A stretch of 64,000 nucleotides of DNA from Nyssa sinensis. Its lineage: Eukaryota; Streptophyta; Magnoliopsida; Cornales; Nyssaceae. The stretch's first letter is position 1, and the number at the start of each line of letters is the position of its first letter. The stretch spans positions 218,053-282,052 of the forward strand of contig VIRR01000564.1 in assembly GCA_008638375.1 (NCBI GenBank), given 5' to 3'. Both the position numbers and the translations under genes were made by a program. Positions 11,320-22,845 of the stretch are shown piece after piece. The notes beneath the pieces were generated by a model that ran no database searches, was not told the DNA's origin, and saw only the letters and a list, made by a program, of their open reading frames with translations.

Positions 11320-11700
11320 GGTGTCCTCAAATGTGAGACTTGAGAGATGGTTAGCCACTACGTTCTCTACTCCTTTCTTGTCCTTGATGGGGATGTCAAA
11401 TTCCTGCAAAAATAAAATCTACCGTATTAGTCGCTCCTTAGCATCCTTCTTTGTGAGAAGGTAATTCAGGGCTGCATGATCTGTAAAAATAAGAATAGGA
11501 GAGCCAATGAAATAAACACGAAACTTATCCAAAACAAATACTACAGCTAGCAATTCTTTTTCAGTAGTAGAGTAATTCATCTGAGTACTATTTAAAGTTC
11601 TACTAGCATAGTAAATGACAAAGGGCTTCCCCTTCCTTCGCTGTCCAAGAACAGCACCTAAAGCATAACCACTGGCATCACACATAATCTCAAAAGGCAA
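11320..11700 (-). pseudogene. pol: Ty3/gypsy RNase H domain
   Basis: RNase H removes the RNA strand during reverse transcription. The open segment 11700-11419 begins FEIMCDASGYALGAVLGQ and contains YSTTEKELLAVVF, then IFTDHAALNYLLTK, the usual gypsy RNase H order with its acidic residues (D in CDAS, E in TEKE, D in FTDH). It continues after a stop to about 11320 with an Athila-type connection segment, then ends against the duplicated host sequence. No integrase follows. Confidence 0.85.
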
Positions 11701-11766
11701 AGTCTAATCAGGTGGTTGCATTATGGGTGCTGAAGTAATCTTGCCAATTACCGTCTTAAGGGCCTC

Positions 11767-12876
11767 TTAACACGCTTGTGTCCACTCAAATGGGGCATCT
11801 TTAGCTAGGAGGTCACATAGTGGTCTAGATATGGTTGAAAAATTTTGTATGAACCTCTTATAAAAGCCTGTATGACCAAGAAATGATCTCACATCCTTTA
11901 CTGTCCTAGGTGTAGGAAATTTAGAGATTAATTCAATCTTAGATTGATCGACCTCTATCCCCCTAGAAAAAATAATATGCCCTAAGATAATACCTGAAGG
12001 TACCATAAAGTGACATTTTTCCAATTCAAAACCAAGTCATTCTCCTTACAACGAGTCAACACTCTCTCTAAATTCAATAGGCATGCATCAAACGAAGATC
12101 CAAAAAACAGTCACGTCATCCATAAAAACTTCCATGCAATTTTCAACCATATCACTAAAAATACTTATCATGAAACGTTGAAAAGTAGCAGGTGCATTAC
12201 ACAATCCAAATGGCATTCTACGAAAAGCATAAGTACCAAAAGGACAAGTGAAAGTGGTTTTATCCTGGTCTTTTAAAGCAATTTCAATTTGATAATGACC
12301 AGAATAACTATCTAATAAACAATAAAAAGGATGACCAGCCACACGCTCAAGAATTTGATCAATAAAAGGGAGAGGAAAATGGTCTTTTCGGGTGGCAGCA
12401 TTCAATTTTCTATAATCAATGCACATCCGCCACCCAGTCACAAGTTTTGTAGGGACTAACTCTCCTAGATCATTTGTCACCACAGTAACACTTGACTTTT
12501 TAGGGACAACCTGTGTAGGACTAACCCATTTACTATCAGCAATAGGATATATGATTTCTGCATCTAATAGTTTGAACACTTCATTTTTCACCACTTCTTT
12601 CATAGTGGGATTAAGCCTACGCTGGAGGTCTCTACGAGGGCTAGTTCCTTCCTTCAAATTGATTTTATGAGAACAAACCAGGGGACTAACACCTTTTATA
12701 TCAGCAATGCTCCAACCTATGCCTGACCTATGCTTACTTAGGGTCTGAATTAATTTCTTACCTTGAGACTCAGACAATTCAAATGAGATAATAACAGAAA
12801 AAGTATCACCTGGACCAAGGAAGGCATGCTTTAAACCCTTGGGCAAATGCTTCAATTCAACTTTTGGTACTTCCAC
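11767..12876 (-). pseudogene. pol: Ty3/gypsy (Athila-like) reverse transcriptase
   Basis: The open segment 12876-12088 carries the RT core: WRMCIDYRKLN, HFPLPFIDQ, CLLDSYSGHYQI, FGTYAFRRMPFGLCNAPATFQR, and the catalytic box FMDD near its end. A frameshift at about 12095 separates this from 12024-11767, which holds the thumb and connection (HFMVPSGIILGHIIFSRGIEVD, FLGHTGFYKRFI). A single in-frame stop just beyond 12889 separates it from the gag-protease segment. The Athila clade is inferred from the long gag-protease and RT wording. It is broken but still recognisable along its length. Confidence 0.85.
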
Positions 12877-12888
12877 ACTTGAAGGAAT

Positions 12889-14061
12889 CTACTCTTCACT
12901 TTTTTTAGGCAACTCCTCAAACTTCGGTTGCCATGCCCATGCTACATAATCCTGAGTTCTGTAAAAAATAGCACAAATATCAACCACATTAGATGGATCA
13001 GTAATATAATCAAACTCAGAATTAACAAGAAAATGCTTAAGGGGATCAAAATCATGAGTGGTAGGAACTCTCCTATCCATAGGTGAATCAATCATGTACG
13101 TCTGGTGGCACTCGTTTTCCTCTTCTAGCTGTTTGGCAATATGGAATATATTCACCTTGAGAGTCATGTTTCCAAAAAACAGATTCATGAGCCCATTCCT
13201 GCAATTAATAAGAGTATTAGCAGTGGCAAGGAAAGGCCTACCTAAAATCAAAGGAATTTTTGAAATAGAGTCAACAATAGAGCTACTGTCAAGGATAATG
13301 AAATCAACAGGATAATAAAATTTAACAATTTGAATCAGAACATCCTCTATCACACCCTGTGGCCCTCTGACCGAACGGTCAGCCAATTGTAATACCACAG
13401 AAGTTGGTTTGATTTCTCCCAACCCCATCTGCAAATAAATAGAATAAGGTATTAAATTCACACTAGCTCCTAAATCAAGCAAAATTTGCCCAAACTCATG
13501 ATTTCCAATGCTGCAGGCAATGGTTGGATAACTAGGATCCTTGTACTTTGGAGGAATCATATGCTCCATTAGAGTACTAACTTGCTCTGTCAGGAACGCT
13601 GTCTTCTTCACAAAATACTTCCTCTTAACTGTACACAAATCTTTAAGAATTTTTACATAAGTAGGAACTTGTTTAATTACATGCAAAAAAGGAAGATTGA
13701 TTTTTACGTAGCCGAAATTCTCTAATATTTCATTGTTAGGATCCAAAGTTCGCTTGCTTGGTTTTAAAACTTGTGGGAATGGTACCTTAACATGGCTCTT
13801 TGTCACCTCTGGGTCCTTGAGCAGCTCGGCATTACTACCATCTTGATTCTTTTTCACATCTCCCGATTTGTCCATTGTTGGGATGTGTAATGACTTACCA
13901 TTTCGAGTCACAATGGCGTTCGCGTCCTTCAAATTCTCTTGCGACATGTGTTGACCATGGGGTGTGGACTGAGCTTGGGAAAGGAATCTACCTCGCTCAT
14001 TCACACTCAAAGAGCTCATCAATTTGGACACTTGGCTCTTTATCTCCTTGTTTTCTTCCAC
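12889..14061 (-). pseudogene. gag-pol: Ty3/gypsy gag C-terminus and aspartic protease
   Basis: An open stretch of 390 codons. The first third is a gag-protease linker. At residues about 195-215 lies the aspartic protease site LLDLGASVNLIPYSIY (DLGA in place of the usual DTG/DSG, as in many Athila-like elements). It is followed by LQLADRSVRGPQGVIEDVLI and a flap-like region ending ILGRPFLATA. The reading frame stays in register with the RT segment downstream across one stop codon. Upstream (14062-14245) frameshifts separate it from the zinc-knuckle segment. Confidence 0.85.
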
Positions 14062-14245
14062 AACTTACGTAATCAAAGATTCAAACTTTTGATTAGTCTT
14101 ACCCTGTGTTTCAATAAAAACATGCAAAAATGTCTTCTAAAGAATTCCTAAAAGATGAAGGTGCATGATATGATGCAGGGTATGATCTAGGGGACTGTGC
14201 ATGTGGCTGGTTTTCAGACTTCTGGCTAAAATTGGGGTGATTGCG

Positions 14246-14488
14246 TCACCCCGGATTGTAAGTCTCAGAGAAGGGTGTGAAAGGCTTCTTGTATATACCT
14301 AAGGTCTTACATTGTTCATCATACAGCCCTCTCATCTCAGCAAATATGGGACACTCTTTAGCTAGGTGATTTACCCCGCCACACACAGAACATGTGTCTT
14401 TCTTACCACACACGTGATTACTACAGCCAGTAACTAAATACCACTTAGCACCATCATCATTATCCACAACATTACAAGCCAACAACAC
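14246..14488 (-). pseudogene. In-frame copia protease / gypsy zinc-knuckle fusion
   Basis: This 80-codon open segment has two origins. Residues 1-31 match the copia protease start: WYLVTGCSNHVCGKKD, normally WYLDTGCSNH, so the catalytic Asp is replaced by Val. Residues 32-80 match Athila gag: a C-x2-C-x4-H-x4-C knuckle (CSVCGGVNHLAKEC), then FAEMRG.YDEQC..LG.YKKPF and SETYNPG. The join is at about 14395. Since the frame is kept across it, a hybrid gag could have been made. The lost catalytic Asp means the copia protease part was already dead or died later. Confidence 0.7.
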
Positions 14489-14499
14489 GGTCTCTAATT

Positions 14500-15416
14500 C
14501 ATTATTACCACCAGGATTATTTTTAGCAACATTAGCTTGATGATCTCTATTATTCGGCTTTCTATATCTGCAATCAAACTTTTTATGCCCAAACTTGCCA
14601 TAATTAAAACATTGAATATTGGATTTATGAAATTGTGGATTAGAATTGTTACCATCCCCTCTTCCTTGGACTGGTCTGTGCTGTCAATTATTATTCTGTC
14701 ACTGATTATTGTTCTGCCACTGACTGTTGCATGTTTTGCCACTGATTGCCTCTACCTCTTCCTCCACTAGATCTGTTTTTCCCATTATTGCCTCTGCCTC
14801 CTCTATTGTTGTGATTCTGCCCTCTATTCTGGTAGTCTTGAAAACGTTGATTAAATCCTGCATTATTCTGAGACTCTCCTTTTTCATTCTTTAAATTTAA
14901 TTGAGCTTGCAAAGCTTCCTCCATTAAATTTTTTGATCTCTCATTCAAGCATTGTTCATGAACTGTCAACGAACCCTGTAATTTATCCACTGTTATGAAC
15001 TCCAAGTTAGCCGACTCTTCAATAGCTGTCACTTTATATTCAAACTGCAGTGTCAAGCTTTGAAGAATTTTTTCAACAATTTGACGGTCTGTTATTTGTT
15101 CACCATTAGTCCTCATCTCATTAACAAGTGCCGTGGTCTGCAACAAATACTCAGAAATAATTTTTGATTTTTCCATCTGCAACAACTCAAAATCTCTATG
15201 CAGTTTTTGTAATCTAGCCTTTTTCACCTTATCAACACCAACATATATTTGTTCAAGAATATCGCATGCTTGTTTTACAGACTGAACACGGACAATTTTA
15301 TTAAGAACAGAAATATCTAAAGCTTGATGAATACAATTTAAAGTTTTGAAGTGTACATATCTTGTTGCCTCATCTGTATCTACTGTAAGCTCTTCCTTAA
15401 TGAATTTCGTTGTCAA
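14500..15416 (-). pseudogene. gag: Ty1/copia gag (UBN2 domain)
   Basis: Gag forms the virus-like particle. The open segment 15416-14706 starts MTTKFIKEEL and has the UBN2-type copia gag features: ARLQKLHRDFELLQM, SEYLLQTTALVNEM, IVEKILQSLTLQFEYKVTAIEES and LTVHEQ. After residue 170 comes an Asn/Gly/Arg-rich basic tail with RGG-like repeats. A following stretch to about 14500 has frameshifts and should hold the gag CCHC knuckle. It leads on into the fusion segment. The primer site and LTR lie 120 bp upstream. Confidence 0.85.
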
Positions 15417-15532
15417 ACCACTTGAACAAAAAAGGTCATCATCGTATTTTCCTAAATATGAAAATGAGATTTTTCATCAAATTTGTAAACCGTACAAATA
15501 AGTGAAGTAGCTTTTACGAATAAAAAAATCAG

Positions 15533-15544
15533 ACTCTGATACCA
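15533..15544 (-). other. Primer binding site (initiator tRNA-Met type)
   Basis: On the minus strand TGGTATCAGAGT, one base from the usual TGGTATCAGAGC complement of the plant initiator tRNA-Met 3' end. It sits two bases after the LTR end, as in copia elements. Confidence 0.85.
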
Positions 15545-15546
15545 AT

Positions 15547-15960
15547 TGTTGGACCCAAAAACAATCAAACTATATTGAAATAAAAAAAAATTGCAATTCA
15601 ATATTTCATGGCGAACCCGCGGCACTGTACGCCTCCTTTTCTTTTGGCTTGCGACTACCAGCCTTACTTGTTTTTTTTATTCTTTCTTCTTTCTTCAATA
15701 AAAACAAACTACTTTATTGAAAAAGCAAACATTATGGCTGACGGCTTAGGTTGCGGCTCCCTTCTTCTTTGCTGCTGCACACCCTCTTTTCTTTTACATG
15801 ACTATATATATATATATATTATATAAATTATAGTAAGCCTAACCTTAATACAATTAGGATTTTTATCATTACCATGACTCAATTTTAAGAGTCTTATTAA
15901 AAATATAGTAATTTGGTTTAATTGGTTCACATTTACATTAATTTTTAATATACATACCAA
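15547..15960 (-). mobile_element. Copia 5' LTR
   Basis: On the minus strand the LTR ends ...GGGTCCAACA next to the primer site. The other edge is uncertain because no second LTR copy is present; AT-rich sequence with a TATA run at about 15800-15825 is included. Non-coding. Confidence 0.55.
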
Positions 15961-16499
15961 CTAGTGTGTGTATATATATTTTATTTTTCTTCAATTTTAT
16001 TTTGTGATGATTTTAGTAATTTTTTGCTTTATTTTAACTGAGGTTGCATGTCACGCCCCGAATTCCCGCGAACCCGAGACGCGAGTAACGAAGCTAAAAG
16101 AAAATAAAATAAAGGACAATCTAACAGATTCAACTCAAACTTACATTCATTTCCTTCAATGTACATTCATGTAAAGTACAGTCAATAAAAACATTCCACA
16201 TGTCATTCGGGCTTAAGCCCTTACATCTCAGAACGTGCCCCAAGGACCAAAACACTTCAAGTTCTTTCTTTCACTAAAACATCATCAAATCTCGCGTAGC
16301 CTGAGTGTCATCTGAAATGGTGTCCCACGAATGGGTCAGCTCAACTGCTGGTACAATATAATGCTAATGCAAGAAAAAAAATTAAGGGCGTGGCATGTGC
16401 AAGTGTACAGTTATATCTACATGCACAATTATAACCTACATGCCATCTAATTCATCCATACGATGTATTAACAAGATTCATCACACATTCATGAATTCA

Positions 16500-16650
16500 T
16501 TAATACCATGTAATGAAAATATGTGTGTCACGCCCATACAACTCTATGCCTCACCCATGTCAACTCTATGCCATGTCAACTCTATGTCACACCCATGTCA
16601 ATTCTATGTCACACCCATGTCAACTCATGTAATGTAATGTAATGTCCCTT
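16500..16650. repeat. Minisatellite, about 20-30-bp unit
   Basis: Repeated variants of cacccatgtcaactctatg at about 16525-16635, followed by a short (aatgt)n run. Confidence 0.75.
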
Positions 16651-17847
16651 CACGGATTGCTCCCATTGGTTCGGGCACCAAATGCAATGTCCAATTCTAG
16701 GGTTTTCACCACAGAATCTGCACCCTCATAATGCACAGCACCACGTGCTCAACTCACACCATGTCCAAGGAATCACACTATGCCAATATGCTTTGATTCC
16801 ACCATGCTATAATATAATCTCAATAAAGCATCATATTCACACATGAAGCATGCTTTAAACAATGTATTACACAATAACATTCAAATCAGAAGATCCTTTC
16901 ATCAAGGTTACATGCTATACATAGTCCATTTAACACATGCTTTAAATCACATATTTCATAATCCCAACAATTCTCGAGAATATAATCCACACATTATGTT
17001 AACACATGCGATATACACATAGTCGTGATTCTTATTCATCACCAAACTTTCAAAAAGATAACAAGGAACACATAAACATATGAGCAACCAAACAAATATG
17101 TGAATCATCAAGTCAACATAGCAATTACTCCTAAACTTATTTCTATTTCTTACTTAGCACAATATATTGTACCTGATGGATCGGTCTCAACCTCAGAAGT
17201 CGTACTCGTAGTGTAGCGGAACTAACTGTAAGAATGCAGAAGGTCGGACCACGTTCTCCTTGCCTTTCGGTGTCCCTAAGATTATAAAATGTAACTCAGT
17301 TCATTTGTTACTTAAATTATGCTATTCATCAAATTTTATGTCTTTATTTTATGAGTTTCTATTTTGCCAAATTAAACTCTACTGTTGAGTCCGAAACTTC
17401 GAAGAAAGTTAATTCAGGCTCTCGCAGAATTTAATTCGGCCATTTGTAATGAAAAGGACAAAATGGTTATTTTGCACTTTCACGGGTTCTTACTTCTCAA
17501 GACCTCTCTTCGCTAATCGGACTCCACGGGTGAGTCTAGTAGGTTTGAAATAATAAAAAATTCATTATTCACTTAACTAAATTGGAGTCCGTTTGACTAA
17601 CATTTAACGTAGGGCATTTTGGTCATTTTAGCGTTCTACGAGTATTTTATTTTTTGGGACTCCGTTTCGTGAAACAGACCTCACCATTTAATACAGAAGG
17701 TCCAAAACAGTAAGTTTTCGTTATTCATTCGACTAATTTACGCGTCGAAATTTAATTTGAAATTTATTGATTTAAACTACTTATTTAAATTAATTAGCAT
17801 AGCTAATACATATAGTATTTGAGCCCAAACCGACCACATGTGCCACC

Positions 17848-17962
17848 AACCTTGGTGGCACAGTGGCTAAGCTTCTCACCCTTTTTCCCTAGGTCACAGG
17901 TTCAATTCACCGCTCAAATAAATTTTTACAATTCTGCTTTTTCTATTTTTTTTTTTTCATTT
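17848..17962 (+). mobile_element. tRNA-derived SINE-like element
   Basis: A-box-like TGGCACAGTGG (17856-17866) and B-box-like GGTTCAATTCA (17899-17909) are 32 bp apart. They are followed by unrelated body sequence and a T-rich tail at about 17940-17960. This is the internal pol III promoter layout of plant SINEs, nested in the LTR-type element. Confidence 0.6.
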
Positions 17963-18270
17963 CATTTACTATACACTTTCAAGCCCATCGTTGGATAGCT
18001 TCTTCTTTTCAATCAAACACCTTCCAAACTCAAATTTAAAAAATTACCCATGAAGTAACAGTGTTGGGCAGCCATCTGAATAGGTGGGTCGGGTCGAACC
18101 CGACCCGGTTTGGCCCAAATCAAAGATCAAAAATCCCAGTGTGTTCTTCTTTCCCACAAAACCCCATTTCTTTTTCTTCTTTTTATCAGTACCAAACCCA
18201 CTTCCTTCATACAAAATCTCAAATCCATTATAGTAATTCTCAGTTTCAATACAATTTACATATGTATTAT

Positions 18271-19207
18271 TAGGAATGGCAATTTGACCTGCCTAGTCGG
18301 GGCCCCGCCCTTAATGGAATGGGTTCGGGGTGATAATAAACGGAGCGGGGTCGGGTTTGGGGATAAGAGTGAAAAACCCCGACGGAGTCGGGGCGGGGTC
18401 GGGGGGGAGGGGCCACCCCGCCCCGAACCTACCCCGATTATATTTAAAATTACTCTTCTATCCTCATATATATATACACACATTGAGGGTTACACACATG
18501 TGACACTACTAGATCCACCACAGAGCATAACCATTGTGCGGTGCCGCCTCCTTCTAAGATCGACCTCCCTTCCATCAAGTCAGGCTAGCCGTTGCTCCAT
18601 TCACGCCGCCCTTCCACAACTCCACTGTCACAGAGCAGAAGCACATTCCTTCCATCACAATTAGCTTCAGCCGCGTCACCTCCCTCCAAGATCCTCTCTC
18701 CCATTCACGAATCAAGTCCACCAGGTCCACCACAGTTATAGAGCTGAACCATTGTGCGGTGCTACTTCCTTGCAAGATCGACCCTCCCTTCCATCAAGCC
18801 AGGCCAGTCGTGGCTCCATTCACGCTGCCCTTCCACGACTCCACTGTCACAGAGCAGAAGCATAACCCACACACACACCAGTGAGTCAGTGACACCACTG
18901 TGCAGTGCCACCTCCTTCCAAGATCGACCTTCCCTTCCATTCACGAATCAAGCCATCGAACGAACTCAATCTCCCTTCCATTCACGAATCAAGCCGTCGA
19001 ACAAACCAGTGACACCAGTATAATTTTAATACTTTTAAATTAGTTGATAATAGCTTTTCGGGGAGCGGGGCAGGGCGGAGCCCCGGCGGGGACAAGGTCA
19101 ATAAACGGGGTTGGAGTTGGGATGAGCTATTAGACGGGGAGGGGCGGGGTCGGGGTTGGGGTTGGGGAAGGGGGGCCCCGCCCCAAACCCGCCCCGTTGC
19201 CATCCTA
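18271..19207. mobile_element. Non-autonomous hAT-type element with perfect 8-bp TSD
   Basis: The left terminus taggaatggcaa and the right terminus ttgccatccta form inverted repeats. The flanks are identical 8-mers, tgtattat (18263-18270 and 19208-19215). Subterminal parts are rich in ggggcggggt on one side and gccccgcccc on the other. The termini resemble those of the element at 6551-7031, so both belong to one family. The middle holds a repeated block (see the next entry). It encodes no transposase. Confidence 0.9.
18536..18960. repeat. Internal duplication in the hAT-type element
   Basis: A block with cctccttctaagatcgacct, ttccatcaagtcaggc, attcacgccgcccttccac and ccactgtcacagagcagaag occurs at about 18536-18645 and again, diverged, at about 18757-18865 (period about 219 bp). 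A partial third copy starts near 18900. The block is GC-rich compared with the surrounding genome and may be captured sequence. Confidence 0.75.
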
Positions 19208-19215
19208 TGTATTAT

Positions 19216-19590
19216 TGTTCATAGAGTGTTTCTTAACATTTACTTTATCATTACACACAAATATTCAAAGTCTAGTGGGCTTACCGTACGATTCAAGCTT
19301 CTTACACTTGCCGCAAACCCATCCTCATCCTTGTCTGCGTCAAAGGTCACCACGGTTGCCTGTTCTCCTTCAACCACAGGTTTGCGAACCAGAGTACCCA
19401 AAACGTGAAGTAGAAACCAAATTCATATCACAACCCAACGACGCCACCGAAGTCGACAACTCCTCTGCTATTCTATTTTCACAGTCTGAATCCTCCACAA
19501 AATCATCTTCTGTCCAGGGGTCGACTTACCCTTCTTCCACCCCCACTGCCACTACCTCTTTCTCTCTCTTTGCTGACTCGGCAGTTGCTC
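19216..19590. other. Gene-like GC-richer segment, unassigned
   Basis: Open on the plus strand with Ser/Thr/Pro-rich translation (around SQPNDATEVDNSSAILFSQS) and moderate codon texture. No family recognised. It may be captured exon sequence belonging with the At4g15545-like fragment. Confidence 0.3.
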
Positions 19591-20110
19591 ATCATCCTTC
19601 ACGAGTGACGCCTCCACCGTCTCTATCGACATGCTGTCCGCACCAGCGCTCTCTCCTTCCCAACTTTCTGTTAGAGTTCCGATCTCCCCAAGATAACCGA
19701 TCGAATCGTTTGGAACTCAGTGACAAGCCGACTACGGAAAGGTCGCGATCGTCGGACTGAAAATTGAGCTCGAAGATATCAAGATTCGCAGATGAACTAA
19801 CTGACAGATCAATCGCCCCTGCCATCGTCTGATCAACGGCTTTCGATGCCACGCCGTTGGCAATCGTCTCATCCACCATCGCTGATCCCAAACCCATCGC
19901 TGCTCCATCACCCCCTAGCTCGATCCCCCATCTCCGACTCGAGCTTGGACACGCGAGACGCGATGGCCATCGACATGATCCTCCTCGCGGGATCGAGCTG
20001 GTCGTACGGATCTGTTGGGATCACAGACAATATCTCATCTAGTAGATGAAAGTCTGATCCGTTTCTGGTGCTCTGTGTGCTGTTGTGCAACATCTCCGAA
20101 TGAAGCCATC
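19590..20110 (-). pseudogene. At4g15545-like first-exon fragment
   Basis: On the minus strand, about 20060-19935 encodes [20 protein letters not shown] then [20 protein letters not shown]. This closely resembles the N-terminus of the plant family annotated as uncharacterized protein At4g15545 ([32 protein letters not shown]). After LESEMG the similarity stops and a stop codon follows (about 19908). The usual coiled-coil continuation is missing. Further minus-strand open sequence (19897-19592) does not resemble it. The region reads as a captured 5' exon with a GA-rich leader (20130-20230), not a working gene. Function of the family is unknown. Confidence 0.55.
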
Positions 20111-20279
20111 CACTTGAACAAGGGCTCGCCACCACCGCTGCTTTTGCTTCTTCCCCTTCCCTCTCCCTCTCTCTTTTTCTTCCCTTCCTTTCTCCCTTTC
20201 TTCTCCAGCCACATCCGCTTGCTTTTTCTTTCTTTATTTTTTCTTTGTCCACTTTAACACACACCACACAATACATTGC

Positions 20280-20420
20280 ACACTGACTTACGTACACACA
20301 CACAGCACCCACTGCACACACACACGGTTGTACACCACACCCATCTGATGTATACTGTATACATACATACATATATATATATATTTAATCACTTTATATA
20401 TATATATATAGACACTTGTA
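20280..20420. repeat. (CA)n-like and (TA)n microsatellites
   Basis: Short cacacacaca runs at about 20297-20325, and (ta)n runs at about 20372-20384 and 20396-20410. Confidence 0.8.
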
Positions 20421-20479
20421 TCCATGTAAATCATATATTATACACATATTCACATAATGTAATTTAATTAAATTAACAG

Positions 20480-22280
20480 TAAATAAGATTTAAAGAAATT
20501 CAAATGTTGCCTTATCATTAAAAAAAAAATTATTCCAAAATTTCGAATCTTTACATTACAGATAGAGTTCTAGATTGATTTGTTGCTGACACTACTGGGA
20601 TATGTTTGGGGAATCATATATGCAATTTATGTGTTGGTTGGATAGCAGATTTGTTTGCATTTTATGCTTTAACAAGTATAGAAACAATTGTGTTTGGTGT
20701 TTTTCTAGCCAAATTTGATCACTGGTGTGTTTGTTTTGATTTAGAATTGAAGATGATGATGTTTTTTGTTTATTATAGTTGTTGTCTCTTGATGATGGAT
20801 TTTGAGCGATGTTTTCTAAATTTGTTTTACTTTTTGTTAGTTTGTTATTTTATTTTATAGAATCAAGTCTTATATGAGTTTACAAACTTTTTTTTAAAAC
20901 TAATCTCAATAAAAATATGGTATGATAAATTTTTAGTGAATCGAGTTAAATTTGGAACCGTTAAACTATTCAAATTATTTAAACTCGGCTCATGGTTGAT
21001 TTAATTATAAGCAGATTTAGGGGTGGTTGAGGGGTCATTTCGTTCTCAAATTTGAGCAAAATTTTAATTTTGTAATACAATTTTGTTAAAAAGTTTTAAA
21101 AATTAGAAATTGGTTTTCAAAAATTGTTGAATTTTCAAAAAAATTAATATATACATTTTGGCACCTTAATCATAATTTTTAGATTTGTCACTAGTTACAA
21201 GATCATTCAAGATCGTAAATCAAGTTTTAATATATTTTAAATTTTTCTAATTTATTGAATTTGACTCGATAAGATAATAACTATTTTATTATTATATAAA
21301 AAAATTAAGATTTGTCATCGATTTGATTAAAGAGTCATTTGAAATTGGCCTGACACATAGGTCAAGCTTCAATATAACTAATATTCAATTAATTTTAACA
21401 AATTAAGTTTAAACAATTTATTGTTAAGTTTAATTTTACTCATTTAGAACCCTAATTAAATTGCGAATTCTAGATATAATGATCGATTAATGTTATTCGT
21501 AATACGGATATCTTAAAAGATCTTTGATTGGTCCACCTTGGTTAATAGAATTATTGTATGGGAACAAGTTTAGTGGTATGGTTGCATGAAGAAATTTATG
21601 ACCATTTAAATTAATTTTTGACATGTGATATATATTTTAACTTAAAACATCAACATGATAACATTTATTTCATGTATCTGAAACTGATTTAAATAGCCAT
21701 GAAGTTTTTTCATTTACGTTGTCACTAAACTTTTTTTGTTCCATTGTATGATAATACAAAAAGCAAATCTGTACTAGTATTTTCATTTGCTAGGGTTTGT
21801 GCAGTCTTTCAAGAGAAAAAAAAAAGTTAATTTTTTTTTTTCAGAAATGCTACATGTTTTAAATTATTGTATCAAAATTTACAATCCAAATAATGTGACA
21901 ATAAATTATTGACAAAGTATTTATAACGTATCTAAAATATCACTGATAATTTAATATTATATTATTTGAGATGCAAAATTTGATAATAAAAATTAGGCTA
22001 AAGAGTATTATTATTACTTTTTAGTCCATGTTTGAAGTCAAATTTTCAAATTATTTTCTTTGATTTGATTGCTGATTTATTGAGTAATATTAGATGGAAA
22101 ATGCAAGCTTTTGAGATTTTTTTTTTTTTGATGAATTGGTAAAGGGGTATTATAAATCAATTTACGCGTATCAGACTAAGTTTTTTTATTCGTGATAGTC
22201 AAACCCATTCTTTAAGCTCTAATTGTCAACAATTAGTGCCGAAGAAACTGACTTGAGATTTTTTACTATCCATTTGAGCA
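20480..22280. other. AT-rich gene-free DNA
   Basis: Strongly AT-rich with T-rich tracts. The open frames (for example 20606-20860) have intron-like composition and no family signature. Nothing else supported. Confidence 0.5.
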
Positions 22281-22845
22281 TAAATGCAGTTAGTGGGTTC
22301 CCAGAAAGGGAAAAATTGGAACTTTGAAGATGGGACTAATATTAAGTGAGCTGCTTGTATAATGCTGGATGTATAGATATGGGATTCTACTGCTCTGATG
22401 CATTGGCATTGATACAGTGAGCTCTATTCTAAGATTTGGAATTTTTCTTCCATTTGATCATAGATTCATGGTAAAAACAGAGAGCTCCATCAGGAGCTCT
22501 TCAATTATTCCCACGCTTAACGCAGTGTGGATTGGGGAAAGCCCCTTTGAAAATAATTATTGTGAGATGATGCAGAATGCTTGAGAGTGCAAATACATGA
22601 GGTTTAATAGTGTTGTAGAAAACGGTTGTTGAAGTATGTTTTTGGTTAATTTTGAGTTAAAATAAAAATTGGGATCCATACATTATTTAAAGTGAGTTCA
22701 CAATAAAATATATTATCTTTTATGAATAGATTAAAAATATATATTATATTACTCAAAATTATTAAGGAGTGAATAAAAATTTGACCCTAAATATCACTAC
22801 TTGAATACAGTAGCAAGAGCTAGTGAAAAGTTTGTATCTTATATT

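Larger units (their letters stand above)
11320..15960 (-). mobile_element. Chimeric LTR element: copia 5' part, gypsy gag-pol
   Basis: Reading on the minus strand: a copia-type LTR (from about 15960 to 15547), a primer binding site, copia gag with a UBN2 domain and the first part of the copia protease. At about 14395 the sequence passes in frame into an Athila-like gypsy gag zinc knuckle, then protease, reverse transcriptase and RNase H. It stops at about 11320 with no integrase, polypurine tract or second LTR. Both parts face the same way. This could be a template-switch product packaged once, or two insertions fused by deletion. Confidence 0.7.
16049..18050 (-). mobile_element. Non-coding LTR-type element (LARD/solo-LTR-like)
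   Basis: Begins TGTCACGCCCCGAA, a terminus frequent in plant LTR retrotransposon families. Read on the minus strand this would be the ...GGGGCGTGACA end. No gag-pol signal is found over 2 kb, only moderately complex sequence with a minisatellite. The far edge is not defined, so it may be a solo LTR plus leader or a large non-autonomous derivative. Confidence 0.4.

Noticed and set aside
17856..17909. tRNA gene
   Set aside because: Only A and B boxes match. No cloverleaf can be drawn, and a T-rich tail follows, so it is called a SINE.
20606..20860. 84-codon frame resembling a membrane protein
   Set aside because: The hydrophobicity comes from T-rich intron-like DNA; no start context or homology.
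22481..22500. Perfect 8-bp hairpin agagctcc-atca-ggagctct, possible microRNA precursor
   Set aside because: The stem does not extend beyond 8 bp and no known plant miRNA sequence is recognised in it.
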